A stretch of 64,000 bases of DNA from Heyndrickxia sporothermodurans (GTDB lineage: Bacteria; Bacillota; Bacilli; Bacillales; Bacillaceae_C): positions 614,001-678,000 of the forward strand of contig CP066701.1 of NCBI GenBank assembly GCA_016756695.1. The letters are read 5' to 3'. The notes under the pieces were generated by a model that was not told the DNA's origin, ran no database searches, and worked only from the letters and a program-made list of their open reading frames with translations. This document shows, in pieces, positions 41,966 through 52,105 of this stretch. Each line of letters begins with the position of its first letter. Positions within the stretch are counted from its first letter, which is position 1. The position numbers and the translations under genes were made by a program.

Positions 41966-42997
41966 CTACTTCCATAGAAAAGGAGGATATTCATCTAGGT
42001 CTCCGCGGAGATAACGAGCTAGTAATAATGCTTGGGCATGGGGTACTAAACCCCAAGAAATTTTTTCACCTAAATATGGGTGAGTAATCTTTTCATGTTT
42101 CTTATTTTGCCAAGCAGTTAAGAATTTTTTTCTAGCCTCATCGGTCATGATGACTGCTCCATTTTCTTTTTTTAGGAAATCTTCATTGTTAACTATTTTT
42201 TTGTTAATTAACGATAAAACAAACCGATCTGCATAGACACCTCTCAGTTCTTCCATAACATCCAGGGCTAAGGATACTCTTCCCGGACGATCACGATGCA
42301 AAAATCCAACATAGGCATCCAATCCGACACCCTCTAATGCTGATGCCATATCATTAGCTAATAACGTATAAGCAAATGAAAGCATAGCATTCACGTTATC
42401 TAAGGGTGGTCGCCGAGAACGAGAATGAAAATAAAATGCATCTTTTTGCTGAAGAATCATTTGATTAAACAATTTGTTATAACTAATAGCTGCTTGACCT
42501 TCTAACCCCCTTAATCTTTCTAAATCCTCACATTCTCTTACATTAATAATAATAGAAGATAGAAATTGTGATACTTCTTTGAATTGTGTTACATCGACAC
42601 GCATTGGATAATCTCTAGTCATTCGTTCAATTATCCATTTATTATTATAAATCTTTCCAACAATAAAATTACGGGCAATTTTTGCGGACATTAATTCATT
42701 ATCTGAAACACGATATTGTTTTTTTCTAAGAACGACATTTCCTCTGCTTTCTCCTATAACTCTAGCAAGAAATCGTCCGTTCATCGTGAAAAATACTAGG
42801 GAGATATTCCTTTCAGCACAATAGCCCATTAATGCCGGACTTGCTCCGGTATAGCCAAAAGATATGACCGCTTCTAAATTATGTAACGGTAGCCTCCCCA
42901 ACTTCTCATCATCTTTCAATAAGATAATATTATCTCCGTCTAAAGCAAGATACACATCCGGTTGATTTATAAATAGCGTATTCAAAAGTTTTTTCAT
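41966..42997 (-). CDS. cas1: Cas1 integrase, type I-C
   Basis: A 343-residue spacer integrase. The metal-binding residues are visible: Glu in RLRGLEGQAAISY (about 167), His in VGFLHRDRPGRVSLALD (about 234) and Asp/Glu in LALDVMEELR (about 245-251). Length and motif spacing fit Cas1c. The start overlaps the cas4 stop by 4 bp. Confidence 0.97.
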   Translation of the reverse strand: MKKLLNTLFINQPDVYLALDGDNIILLKDDEKLGRLPLHNLEAVISFGYTGASPALMGYCAERNISLVFFTMNGRFLARVIGESRGNVVLRKKQYRVSDNELMSAKIARNFIVGKIYNNKWIIERMTRDYPMRVDVTQFKEVSQFLSSIIINVRECEDLERLRGLEGQAAISYNKLFNQMILQQKDAFYFHSRSRRPPLDNVNAMLSFAYTLLANDMASALEGVGLDAYVGFLHRDRPGRVSLALDVMEELRGVYADRFVLSLINKKIVNNEDFLKKENGAVIMTDEARKKFLTAWQNKKHEKITHPYLGEKISWGLVPHAQALLLARYLRGDLDEYPPFLWK

Positions 42998-43665
42998 TCA
43001 CGAATCTTCCCTTCAATATAGCTTTTAACCGAGCGTTTGTTCATCAGTTTCGGTAAACAAATTTGTTGAAGGGAACAATTTTTGCAAAACGATCCCGTCT
43101 CTACTTTTGGAGTGTGTCTACGCTTATAATAATCTTGCATTTGTGTGACTATTATTCTTACCTTATTTTTATCATTTTGTGTTATAGGTACTTCAACTCT
43201 GTGTTTTATTTCATTATAAAATACATAACCCATGTTGATCTCACAAAGGAGCATTTCTTCTAAACACATCGCTTGTGCTGTTAATTGTAAAATATCCGAG
43301 TCATTCATTTTAGGTTTTCCCCGTTTATACTCAACGGGATATGCTTTATATTTTCCATCCAAACCGTTTATTTCAACACCATTATCATCTTTAATAAACT
43401 CTACCACATCACAAATACCAGTAATTTCAAGGTCATTGGATTTGACCGGCATTGCGCGTACTATCAGTTTATTTCCACGTTTCTCTCTCATAAATGGCTG
43501 ATCCGCTTTTCGATGTAAATATTGCCCCTCAACAGTTCGAACATTTTCTTCCCATTGTTGTTCTATATGAATGAGAGCCCATTGCCGTTTACAAAACTGA
43601 AAATGCTGAATCCCCGACAACATAAGGTAGTCATCTTCATCATTATAGCCCTTCGATGACATCAA
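42994..43665 (-). CDS. cas4: Cas4 nuclease, type I-C
   Basis: A 223-residue RecB-like nuclease with an iron-sulphur cluster that trims prespacers and helps choose PAM orientation. The Cys ligands are at FCKRQW (about 25) and FCKNCSLQQICLP (about 193-204). The nuclease motifs include GICDVVEF and YPVEYKRGKPKMN (QhXXY-type LTAQAMCLEE follows). The 5' end overlaps cas7 by 23 bp. Confidence 0.95.
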   Translation of the reverse strand: MMSSKGYNDEDDYLMLSGIQHFQFCKRQWALIHIEQQWEENVRTVEGQYLHRKADQPFMREKRGNKLIVRAMPVKSNDLEITGICDVVEFIKDDNGVEINGLDGKYKAYPVEYKRGKPKMNDSDILQLTAQAMCLEEMLLCEINMGYVFYNEIKHRVEVPITQNDKNKVRIIVTQMQDYYKRRHTPKVETGSFCKNCSLQQICLPKLMNKRSVKSYIEGKIRE

Positions 43666-44509
43666 CTTTTAAACCTTCTAGTTCATTTAATGTGATTGTA
43701 TAATCATCAATTGATTTGGGTTCTTCCACATTGTGCTTGATGTCCAATAAACGATGAACCTTTGCTGAAGAGTATTGTCCCAATTTCGAATTATGTTCCC
43801 ACCAATAAACTTTGTGTACTTCCATGCTGCCTTCTGGTCTAGCGGATGACGTATCATTTTCAAATAATGTTACAAGAGCTTGTTTAATTTTTTCTGCATC
43901 CTCATTAGTAAATCCTGTTTTTTCCGCTAATTGTGTGTTAATGCTGCCGTAAAAAACATATACACCGAAATCCACGCGATGCTTCATACCCATTGTGTCA
44001 GAGCCTTTGTCTTTCCCTGGTTCAGAGTTAACGCTTTTTGTGATTTGCATGCTGGTAATATCGATAGGGTCTACACTTGTTGCTGTATGAATGGATACAG
44101 GCCCCCTAACACCAACAGAGACACCTTTTCCTCCAGAACTTTTAAATGCAAAAACTTGTCCAAAGCTGCGAACATCGATCCATTCATTACAGGCAATCAT
44201 AGCAAACTTATCACTTGAACTATCCTTTGATTTGAATACCTTTTCTAACTCAGGATTTGCCTCTGCCCTCTCTCTTAAACTACTAAATTGATCCACTTTT
44301 CTATCATTAGATTGTACAAAGATAGATTCACCCATATCTTGAAGCCGATTTCGAATCTTTCTTTTAATTGCTACATCCGAAATTTCACCGTGTCCATCAT
44401 AATTTTGTCGCGGACGGTTCCCGTTTAGTGGATCTCCATTCGGATTCGCTTTAGTTACAGATAAAACAACCGCAAAATCAATTTTGTGATCTAAAATACT
44501 CATGCTCAT
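43643..44509 (-). CDS. cas7: Cas7 (Csd2), type I-C Cascade backbone
   Basis: A 288-residue RAMP protein that forms the crRNA-binding filament. Typical start: DFAVVLSVTKANPNGDPLNG and NRPRQNYDGHGEISDVAIKR; later ITKSVNSEPGKDKGSDTMGM and HRVDFGVYVFYGSIN, all well conserved in Csd2. Several copies assemble on each crRNA. It follows cas8c by 9 bp. Confidence 0.96.
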   Translation of the reverse strand: MSMSILDHKIDFAVVLSVTKANPNGDPLNGNRPRQNYDGHGEISDVAIKRKIRNRLQDMGESIFVQSNDRKVDQFSSLRERAEANPELEKVFKSKDSSSDKFAMIACNEWIDVRSFGQVFAFKSSGGKGVSVGVRGPVSIHTATSVDPIDITSMQITKSVNSEPGKDKGSDTMGMKHRVDFGVYVFYGSINTQLAEKTGFTNEDAEKIKQALVTLFENDTSSARPEGSMEVHKVYWWEHNSKLGQYSSAKVHRLLDIKHNVEEPKSIDDYTITLNELEGLKVDVIEGL

Positions 44510-44518
44510 TTCCCCCTT

Positions 44519-46417
44519 TTAATTAGTAACCCCTTCATTTGACACCTTTTTGTCTTTTTTCTGGTATAACTCATGTCGTTGACTATAAAATCCTAATAAA
44601 TACTTACCTGATAATGATCGATTATTAAAGTCTTCAATTTTAATTCTTGAAGCCACTTCATCTATTAAACTGGATAAATAATTTGCTTTTGTTCCAAGTC
44701 TAGCTTGATAAGGCTGCAAACTATCTTGAATTGTTTTCCAAGTTCTAGCTGGATGTTTTGAAAACGAATTCATATACCTAATTGCATTACTTGCTCGTGT
44801 TTCTTCTCTTCCTAATGCTTGTCTCTCCAAAACATCTGCGATCGCCAATAATCGACCAAATAAATAATCTCGATCATTATTTTTCGTATCCAATGTCACC
44901 CTATATCCCTCCCTTTTATTAATTAAGGAACATGCTACACTCAATGTTTTTTCCCATTCCCACCTTTCCATCGATACAGGATTAGATGCGCGTAGCAAAG
45001 CGCTTCTAACGATATCAAGTGGAATATTTCTATCATCAATTACGCAAGGTAACATTCTCTCCATCAAACCTTTAACAATCTTGTCACTAGCTTTTGGACC
45101 ATATGCTGCAAAAGCAATATCCTTTGAAGAAGGAGCACCTAAAAATTCCACATATTCATTATTGTTATTTTTACGATATCGATGCATCCAAACACAAGTT
45201 GAATGCCATTTTATAAGTCTATTTAAGTAAAGTTCTTTATCCATATTACGATAGTAGAGAACAGCCAGCCTTCCTGTTGTTGCTGAATCTACTATTAAAA
45301 TATTTACATTTGCCTTTGAAGAGAGTTTATTTCGATATCCATCCAGCGCTTTCGCAAATTCATTTGCAAACTCTTGATTAGTAAACGATCTTTTCTCAAC
45401 TTTCGTATCAACTGAAGAACTAGATGGGAAAGTGTCATATGCATCTGCTGTTGGATCTGGAATTCTCTGTCCATTATTTTCCCAAACAAGAAAAATACGT
45501 TGATCAACAATTTTCCCTTGACGATTAATTAACCATTTTAATGCGTTATGGGCTTTTTGAGATGCTTCATAGCTGATACTTGCAACCTCATTACTTTTGT
45601 TAAAACGTCCTCTATAGGTGAATCCACTTGTATCATTGGCCGAGATTAATTTGGCTTTATCCGCTGCGTTTCTTATTTTATTTGCGTGCCTTTCCGTGCT
45701 TGGCAAGCTTTTTCCGGTAACAAAGCATAAATCATTATCACTTAATAAGTCATTATAAAATTGAATAAATGATTTATACATATCCTGGTCCTTCCACACA
45801 TGAGTTAAAATTTCATTTGAAGAATGAACATTAAAACGTATAAAAGCGCTTTCTTGTCCGCCAGCGACAACTGAAAAAATCGATGGTTTGTCTCCTATAA
45901 ATGATTCATATTTTTTGTCCCACTTTTCTATTAACTTTCCTTCTTCATCCAACCATAAAATCTTTTCTTCAACTAAATCTTTAATTAATTGTCTCTTACT
46001 TAAATACGTATAAATGCTTTTTACTTTTTGAATTGCATAAGGAGAATTCGCCCAATCTTTTAGCTGCTGAATATAATATGTAAATGGTTCTTCTTTCTTT
46101 ATTTTTCCGCCATAGGCGACGAAGTCACCTGCCACATAACTTAGCTTATCGTGCAATGGATATGGCGCTATTTTTGAACCTGCTCTGCTGGCTGATTCCT
46201 CAGTACACGGAATGAGCGTACTAGCATCATCCTTATCGATCACTCTAGCTGAGTGAAATTCACCATCTTTTGTAACTAATATTTCTATATGTGCATTCTG
46301 TGTTGTATGTGAGATAGGCAACAGTGTAAATTCTTGAGCATTATGCTTCCTTTCAATTTCTCCAACCCGATCCAAATTGGCTTCATACGTTTCATAAAGG
46401 TTTAATAGCCAGCTCAT
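44519..46417 (-). CDS. cas8c: Cas8c (Csd1), type I-C large subunit
   Basis: A 632-residue subunit that recognises the PAM and starts R-loop formation. Csd1 features visible include [20 protein letters not shown] at the N-terminus, [20 protein letters not shown] (about 230) with the following [12 protein letters not shown], and the C-terminal helical region with [20 protein letters not shown]. In type I-C the C-terminal part can also be translated separately as a small subunit; an internal start for Cas11c would lie in the last 120 codons (for example MSRERWEW-type Met at about residue 490) but I cannot confirm one. Confidence 0.95.
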   Translation of the reverse strand: MSWLLNLYETYEANLDRVGEIERKHNAQEFTLLPISHTTQNAHIEILVTKDGEFHSARVIDKDDASTLIPCTEESASRAGSKIAPYPLHDKLSYVAGDFVAYGGKIKKEEPFTYYIQQLKDWANSPYAIQKVKSIYTYLSKRQLIKDLVEEKILWLDEEGKLIEKWDKKYESFIGDKPSIFSVVAGGQESAFIRFNVHSSNEILTHVWKDQDMYKSFIQFYNDLLSDNDLCFVTGKSLPSTERHANKIRNAADKAKLISANDTSGFTYRGRFNKSNEVASISYEASQKAHNALKWLINRQGKIVDQRIFLVWENNGQRIPDPTADAYDTFPSSSSVDTKVEKRSFTNQEFANEFAKALDGYRNKLSSKANVNILIVDSATTGRLAVLYYRNMDKELYLNRLIKWHSTCVWMHRYRKNNNNEYVEFLGAPSSKDIAFAAYGPKASDKIVKGLMERMLPCVIDDRNIPLDIVRSALLRASNPVSMERWEWEKTLSVACSLINKREGYRVTLDTKNNDRDYLFGRLLAIADVLERQALGREETRASNAIRYMNSFSKHPARTWKTIQDSLQPYQARLGTKANYLSSLIDEVASRIKIEDFNNRSLSGKYLLGFYSQRHELYQKKDKKVSNEGVTN

Positions 46418-47133
46418 TGATTCCCCCCCTCTTCTAGCTGATTGTATAGTCGATCAACTGATTCAACATTGTCTTTATTAAACGTTTTTGGTTCCATTTC
46501 TGCTATTTTTCTTATTTGTTTACACTGATCAGGACGTGGAAACTGAATAATTCCATCTTTCATTACTGGATTCCATAAACGAACTTCCATTTCATTTCTA
46601 CCAGTTTCATCAGGATAGTTAATGCCGTGGACCATCGTGCCGAGATGCAGTTCTCCATAATTATCATAGTAACTTTTTCCTTCTCCAAAGACGCATGGTT
46701 CCACGTAGCCTTGACATTCTCTTGCACCTAAGTAAATATCTCGTCTTCCTCCAGCTTTGAGTGAACGTAAAAGAATGTTATGGTGCTTATTTTCGTTTCT
46801 ATCAAAAGCTAGATCCGGTCGATGTGGGTTAAATATAAAATGCGCTCTTACTTGGTAACATGGATCCTTTAAATATGTGTAATTGGCAAGTGTGTTTCCA
46901 CCCCCATACTCAATGGGACGAATACCCTTTGACTCCATTCGAATCGCATTCATAATTCGAACTTCGTCTACTACCATAAGGAGAGTAGGCTTCCAATATA
47001 TGGATTCAACTATTCCTTTAAGCGCTTGATAGCTTGGGACTTGGTATGATAGTTTTTCTCCACCCATTTTTGTTAACGGATCTGTAAACAATGCGTACTT
47101 TCCGTAAACGACAAATTCTATTGAGTTTCTCAC
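46414..47133 (-). CDS. cas5: Cas5d pre-crRNA endonuclease, type I-C
   Basis: In type I-C, Cas5 cleaves the repeat hairpin, replacing Cas6. GTG 47133 is chosen because TTTGGAGGTGACTCT precedes it; the protein is 239 residues. Numbered from this start, Tyr46 (ESIYWKP) and Lys116-His117 (ENKHHN) coincide with the catalytic triad described for Bacillus halodurans Cas5d (Y46, K116, H117), which supports both the start and activity. The gene ends overlapping cas8c by 4 bp. Confidence 0.95.
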   Translation of the reverse strand: MRNSIEFVVYGKYALFTDPLTKMGGEKLSYQVPSYQALKGIVESIYWKPTLLMVVDEVRIMNAIRMESKGIRPIEYGGGNTLANYTYLKDPCYQVRAHFIFNPHRPDLAFDRNENKHHNILLRSLKAGGRRDIYLGARECQGYVEPCVFGEGKSYYDNYGELHLGTMVHGINYPDETGRNEMEVRLWNPVMKDGIIQFPRPDQCKQIRKIAEMEPKTFNKDNVESVDRLYNQLEEGGNQ

Positions 47134-47181
47134 AGAGTCACCTCCAAAAATTTGATTTTTACCACTACTCAATCTTCTATT

Positions 47182-47212
47182 AAAAACCTATCTTATTTAC
47201 GATAGGTTTTTA
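47182..47212 (-). terminator. intercistronic hairpin between cas3 and cas5
   Basis: AAAAACCTATC / GATAGGTTTTT, 11-bp stem with an 8-nt loop, directly overlapping the cas3 stop codon and followed by TTTTTAATAG on the minus strand. It could act as a partial terminator or protect the 3' end of a processed cas3 message. Confidence 0.55.
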
Positions 47213-49639
47213 AAACATATTAACCTCAAATCCACTTTCATTTTGAAGATCCAATCCAAATTCACGATTATAAGCCCCTTCTTTTAAAGCTAAAATTTTC
47301 CCATCTAAATAGGACACAATTCCACCATTTTGATCTAATTCTTTTAATTCATGTGAATAAAGATTAATAGTATACTGCTGAGCTTTTCGCAATTCTCTTG
47401 ATAAATCGGCAATGGATTGATTGCTATTTAATTGTGCAATTATTTCCTCACCCTCTTTATAAGGGACAATAACTGAAGTCGTATGATCATCGATGACACA
47501 AAAATTTTCCGCTGCTGTATAGTAGCTGTTTGCTAAAAACAATGGGAGTTTTTCACCTTTGTTGGACATATATGCTTGATGATAGGTATTCCGATTCTTT
47601 GATTCAGTCAAAAGCTCAGTCATATTCTTTTTAATTCTTGGAATAAAGTAATTTAAGTCCGATTTAAATTGTGTAAAGTATTCTTTAAAAAATCTCTCCA
47701 TTGCTTGTCTTGATAAGATATTGCCACCATGTTTTTGTTTATCCTTCTGGATATCAATAAGTATTCTTTTCGAAACCTGTTTGCCAACTTTTATTTCTTT
47801 TAAGTGATCAAGATTTTCTTCTTCATGATCAATGACATAAACAAACTGCATTTCTTTTTCACCATGACGATTGCATCTCCCTGCTGCTTGTGCTACCGAA
47901 TCTAATCCTGCCAATGACCGAATAACACATTCAAAACTGACATCTACACCAGCTTCAATAAGTTGAGTACTAATACAAATAACTTTATCTCCCGCACTCA
48001 ACCTCATTCTTACCTCATCTAATATCTCATTTCTATGTGCCGCACACATAGATGTACTTAAATGGTAGACTGGAATTTGATTTTCTTTTTCCTTTAATAG
48101 ATTATATAAATTTTTTACAACAGATTTCGTATTAAGAATGACTAGTAAACTTTGAACCTCATTCATCTTTTCATCAATGAAGTGACAAAGCTTTTCGTTG
48201 TTAAAGGATTCCTTGTTGGCCATATCCACAATTTCTACTCGCTTAAATGCTTCTATAACATGATCGAGGTTGTTAATTATTTCGCCTTCTGTGTTAATTT
48301 CTAGTTTATGTTCAACAAAATCTAACGCTGGTTGTGTGGCAGTACAGAGTATAATACTTGAATAACAATAGGTCTTTAAAAAGTTTAGTGCTTGATTAAA
48401 TAATGATACACATGAAATGGGAACCTTTTGTACTTCATCAAAGATAATAACTGATTCACTTAAATTATGAAGCCTTCGTATATTTCTGCTTCCTTTTGCA
48501 TAGAACACATTTAAAAACTGTACCATCGTTGTAAAAATAATAGGTGAATCCCAATTATCTCTAGCCAGCTTTAATTTTTGCTGCACATTTACGATTCCAT
48601 CCTGATTCTCATCATCGTCATTTGTATCTTCGATAATATTGGAGTGATGCTCCAAAATATTGACATGATCTTGTAGGATATTACGAACCTCTTCTGCGTT
48701 TTGTTCAATAATCGTTGTGTAGGGAACAACGTAAATAATTCTTTTTTTGTTATACAATTTGGCATGTTTTAATGCGTATCGTAAACTAGCTAACGTTTTT
48801 CCTCCACCAGTTGGTATTGATAATGTATAAATTCCAGACTGCTTTTCAGCAAAGGTTTCACATTGTTCCGACATTTGAGCTCTTAATTGGTTAATCTGAT
48901 TTTGTGCACTTTGTTGGTTTTTAAAAGAATCAATTTTCGATTTCAGTTTTTGATAATACCTACTAAAAAGATTTTCAGTTCTGTTAAATGCCTCATCTAT
49001 TTTATTTTCTTCAAATAATCGTGTATTTGTACGATCAGCATCAATTAAAGAACTGAAAGTAAACTTGGTTAAAAACATGACCTTTTCTTCAAATTGCTGA
49101 ATACTATTTTTAGCTAAAAATCTTTCTAGTTCAGCAACTGCATGATCAACATAATCATAGAATTCCTTCTCGTTCATTACCTTTTCAAAAAATTGTTGTT
49201 TACTTAAAGCAAATTCATCTAATTCTTTCTCTCTGACTCTATTTAAATATTTTGATTCTAATTCCGGATCTAGAAAATCTTGAAGATATGAATGGTGAGA
49301 TATAATTGCATTACCTACAATCTCCGCTAGTAATTGCTTAAAGGGAGAAATATTTGCCTGAGTATGGAAATATTCATACAGCAATTTTCCTCCTGCAGTG
49401 GAGTGGTCGATTTTACCTCTTTTTGGTGGGGAATCTGGATTGTTAACAGCTTCTATTATGTATTCTTTAAAACCGTTCGTATATTTACCTAGATCGTGAA
49501 GCATCCCTGCAAGACCTGTAACATGTTTTATATTAATCTTTTCACCATAAGATTCTGCTAATTTCTTTACTTCTAATAAATGCTCTTCAACGGTTTGAAT
49601 CTGTTTATCTTTTTCACGGATGTGCGCAATAAAACTCAT
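47210..49639 (-). CDS. cas3: Cas3 helicase-nuclease
   Basis: An 809-residue effector that unwinds and degrades target DNA after Cascade binding. The N-terminal HD nuclease domain has HDLGKYTNGF (about 49), the KIDHSTAGGK His (about 80) and ISHHSYLQD (about 115). The SF2 helicase has motif I SIPTGGGKTLASLRY (about 275), DExH-type VIIFDEVQ (about 400), ILCTATQPAL (motif III) and QAAGRCNRHGE (motif VI, about 590). All catalytic motifs appear intact. It is the first gene of the cas operon; the start ATG 49639 follows AAGGAGGGGGAAA and TATAAT lies about 45 bp upstream (49687-49682). Confidence 0.97.
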   Translation of the reverse strand: MSFIAHIREKDKQIQTVEEHLLEVKKLAESYGEKINIKHVTGLAGMLHDLGKYTNGFKEYIIEAVNNPDSPPKRGKIDHSTAGGKLLYEYFHTQANISPFKQLLAEIVGNAIISHHSYLQDFLDPELESKYLNRVREKELDEFALSKQQFFEKVMNEKEFYDYVDHAVAELERFLAKNSIQQFEEKVMFLTKFTFSSLIDADRTNTRLFEENKIDEAFNRTENLFSRYYQKLKSKIDSFKNQQSAQNQINQLRAQMSEQCETFAEKQSGIYTLSIPTGGGKTLASLRYALKHAKLYNKKRIIYVVPYTTIIEQNAEEVRNILQDHVNILEHHSNIIEDTNDDDENQDGIVNVQQKLKLARDNWDSPIIFTTMVQFLNVFYAKGSRNIRRLHNLSESVIIFDEVQKVPISCVSLFNQALNFLKTYCYSSIILCTATQPALDFVEHKLEINTEGEIINNLDHVIEAFKRVEIVDMANKESFNNEKLCHFIDEKMNEVQSLLVILNTKSVVKNLYNLLKEKENQIPVYHLSTSMCAAHRNEILDEVRMRLSAGDKVICISTQLIEAGVDVSFECVIRSLAGLDSVAQAAGRCNRHGEKEMQFVYVIDHEEENLDHLKEIKVGKQVSKRILIDIQKDKQKHGGNILSRQAMERFFKEYFTQFKSDLNYFIPRIKKNMTELLTESKNRNTYHQAYMSNKGEKLPLFLANSYYTAAENFCVIDDHTTSVIVPYKEGEEIIAQLNSNQSIADLSRELRKAQQYTINLYSHELKELDQNGGIVSYLDGKILALKEGAYNREFGLDLQNESGFEVNMF

Positions 49640-49747
49640 TTTCCCCCTCCTTATCTTAGTAATTAAAACCTATTTAACAAGATTATATTTCCAAAAAATC
49701 ATACTATATTATCATTTTCTGACTTTTCCAAATCAATGTCAATACCA

Positions 49748-50018
49748 ATCTTTATTCTATTTTGATCGTGGAAAAGGATTCGGCTATGAAGCCATGAAAC
49801 TTGCATTAGACTTTGCCTTTTACGAACTAAATTTGAACCGTGTTCAGCTAACAGTCTTTGATTACAATCAATCAGCCATCTCCTTATATAAAAAGCTAGG
49901 TTTCCAACAAGAGGGAAGTTATCGTGAGTTCATTCACCGATATGGAAAAAGGCATGATATGCTCCTATTTGGTCTATTAAAAAGAGAATGGGAAAGTAGA
50001 ACAGAAAAACTTGAATAA
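49748..50018 (+). pseudogene. GNAT acetyltransferase, 5' truncated
   Basis: The C-terminal 85 or so codons of a RimJ/RimL-type N-acetyltransferase: GKGFGYEAMKLALDFAFYEL is the acetyl-CoA pyrophosphate loop, followed by NRVQLTVFDYNQSAISLYKK and LGFQQEGSYREF. The first half of the domain is missing. The frame continues upstream to 49620 but reads unrelated hydrophobic residues. The break lies in the region between cas3 and this gene, so the arrival of the CRISPR locus or a deletion probably removed the 5' half. Confidence 0.8.
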
Positions 50019-50082
50019 TTAGTGAAAAAAGATGAAATTTCAATCACGCGTCCGCATACCTTTTATAATAAAGGGGATGAAG

Positions 50083-50238
50083 ATGATGTTTGAATGGATA
50101 ACGACGATTGGCGTTCTTGTGACAGTTGTTGGATTTGGGTGTTGGCTGTTTATTTATTCTTTTAAACTAGCAGTCGACCCGGAAGATGCGTACAGGATTG
50201 ATCCCATACCAAAAGAAAATGAGGAATGGCACCAATAG
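50083..50238 (+). CDS. small single-pass membrane protein (51 aa)
   Basis: ATG 50083, behind AAAGGGGATGAAG, gives 51 residues: MMFEWITTIGVLVTVVGFGC and WLFIYSFKLA form one membrane helix and the tail DPEDAYRIDPIPKENEEWHQ is acidic and probably cytoplasmic. Small proteins of this shape are common in Bacillaceae and uncharacterised. A terminator follows directly. Confidence 0.65.
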   Translation: MMFEWITTIGVLVTVVGFGCWLFIYSFKLAVDPEDAYRIDPIPKENEEWHQ

Positions 50239-50258
50239 GATGTTGGTGTCTTTTTTTT
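50228..50258 (+). terminator. rho-independent terminator
   Basis: GGCACCAA / TTGGTGTC with loop TAGGATG, followed by eight T. It overlaps the last codons of the small membrane protein gene. Confidence 0.88.
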
Positions 50259-50332
50259 GATCAACAATTCTTGTGAAACACATGACTTATGGTAAAATTT
50301 TATTATTAAAATATAGGAGTTTTTACATAGTG

Positions 50333-51642
50333 AGGAATACAAACTACCTTCGCGCGTTGAACTATCTCTCACAATTTAATACTCGTACGATGAATCGAAC
50401 AAATGGCTTACACCATCAAATCATGCAGGAATTACTGGATTTATTTTCAATTCGTCCACATGACTTCAAGCTTGTTCAGATTACTGGGTCTTGCGGTAAG
50501 GGAAGTACCGCTCACTTTATTTCCTCCATTCTGTCAAAGCATTCGTATAATCATGGATTATTTACAGGTCCACATCTTAACCATTATGAAGAAAGATTTA
50601 TTTGCAATGGTGAAATGATTGAACAAGATGAATTTTCGGCAATTGTTTTGGAAGTAGAAAAGAAACTAAGCGGTTATCATTATGAGCAAGAAGTTGGACA
50701 TATGCATGTTATGATCGTCATCGCTCTGCTATTTTTTCAAAGAAAAGGAATTGATCTAATTATCTTTGAAAATGGTGTCGGTGGAAAAGCGGATCCGTCT
50801 AATATTTTTGACCCGATCATCGCGGTACTAACCGAAATTACACTGGACCACTCCCATTTGCTCGGATCGACGATTGAAGAAATTATTATTGATAAATCAT
50901 GTATTATTAAGGATTCTACAAAATATGTTATCTGTGGCATGAATAATGTACAAGCACGGAATTACTTATTAAAAATTGAAGCACATGACCCGGCAGCATT
51001 CCTCTTTTTTAATCGTGATTACGTAAATTTAATTAAACAAGCGGATGAAACAGGAAGTACCTTTCATTTCAAAAGTGAATTTTATTAGAGAATATTGATT
51101 TATCACTTATAGGAACGCATCAAGTACAAAATGCGAGCAATGCTTTAGCCGTAATTGAAGCCTTCATCCGGCTCGGCTATGAATTTAACGAATACATGAT
51201 TCATAGTGCACTTAAATCTGTTCACATCCCTTGTCGAATGGAGATTCTTGAAAAAAACGGTGTGAAGTTTCTATTCGATGGCGCCCATAACATATTGGAA
51301 ATGAAAACTTTAAAGAAAAATATCGATTTACTTGGTTTACCGATTTCAACCGTTATTTTATCAATTTCATCTAATAAAGATATAGCAAGAATGCTTCAAG
51401 CGATTGAAATTACCGATGCGACATACATCATTACACCGCATCCATTTCTTGAACGGAATATTAGTCGAAGAGAAATAGAAGAAGCATTCCAGACATTTGA
51501 AACTAACAACTATATGTATAATCCGAATCTAGAAGACACAATCAAATCTATTTATGAAAATACAAAAGGGAATACATTTATATTAGTAACCGGATCACTA
51601 TACTTAGTTGGGTATGTAAAAAGTATCCTCTTTCCGGATTAA
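50333..51642 (+). pseudogene. FolC-like Mur ligase family protein, frameshifted
   Basis: The gene has the features of folylpolyglutamate synthase: P-loop ITGSCGKGSTAHFIS (usual VAGTNGKGS), ENGVGGKADPSNIFDPIIAV, ITLDHSHLLGSTIEEIIIDK and, in the second half, FLFDGAHNILEMKTLKKNID (DGAHNP motif, here without the Pro). The frame breaks near 51083 in GAATTTTATTAGAG: the first part stops at 51088 and the second (ENIDLSLIGTHQVQNASNAL) continues in another frame. The P-loop departs from consensus, so the protein may have had another substrate. GTG 50333 behind TAGGAG is a likely start. Confidence 0.8.
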
Positions 51643-51699
51643 AAAACTTTTGTGGACAGGGAATCCGTTATTTTTATAAAATGACGAGAATCTAAGGGC

Positions 51700-52015
51700 T
51701 ATGCGGGCATAGCGGGCCCCATGGTTAGGGTGATAAATCTGTTATGGTACCGGTAAGTGGCGAAGCGGGCCCTTAGCTTGAGTGATTGACCTGTTATGGT
51801 ACCGGAAAGAAGCAAAGCGGGCCCTTTGCTTGAGTGACTGACCTGTTATGGTACCGGTAAATGGCGAAGCGGGCCCTTAGCTTGAGTGACTGACCTGTTA
51901 TGGTACCGGTAAGTGGCGAAGCGGGCCCTTTGCTTGAGTGACTGACCTGTTATGGTACCGGTAAGTGGCAAAGTGGGCCCTTTGCTTGAGTGACTGACCT
52001 GTTATGGTACCGGAA
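51700..52015. repeat. tandem array of about six 52-bp units
   Basis: GGTACCGG recurs at 51746, 51798, 51850, 51902, 51954 and 52006, exactly 52 bp apart. The unit runs GCGAAGCGGGCCCTTAGCTT, GAGTGACTGACCTGTTATGG, TACCGGTAAGTG with minor changes. It contains two 6-bp palindromes, GGGCCC and GGTACC. No ORF crosses it. It fills the gap between the FolC-like pseudogene and the diguanylate cyclase gene. A related array stands at 59895-60061. Confidence 0.9.
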
Positions 52016-52046
52016 AGCAAATAAAGGAACTGGTGTCCTCCAAGAT

Positions 52047-52080
52047 CATAAAAGACCAAATCGCAATACCGATTTGGTCT
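52047..52080 (-). terminator. terminator after the diguanylate cyclase gene
   Basis: AGACCAAATCG / CGATTTGGTCT with a 6-nt loop, followed on the minus strand by TTTTATG. It lies 26 bp behind the stop of the gene at 52106. Confidence 0.75.
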
Positions 52081-52105
52081 TGATTTATTGTGTTAGGCTC
52101 CTTCT

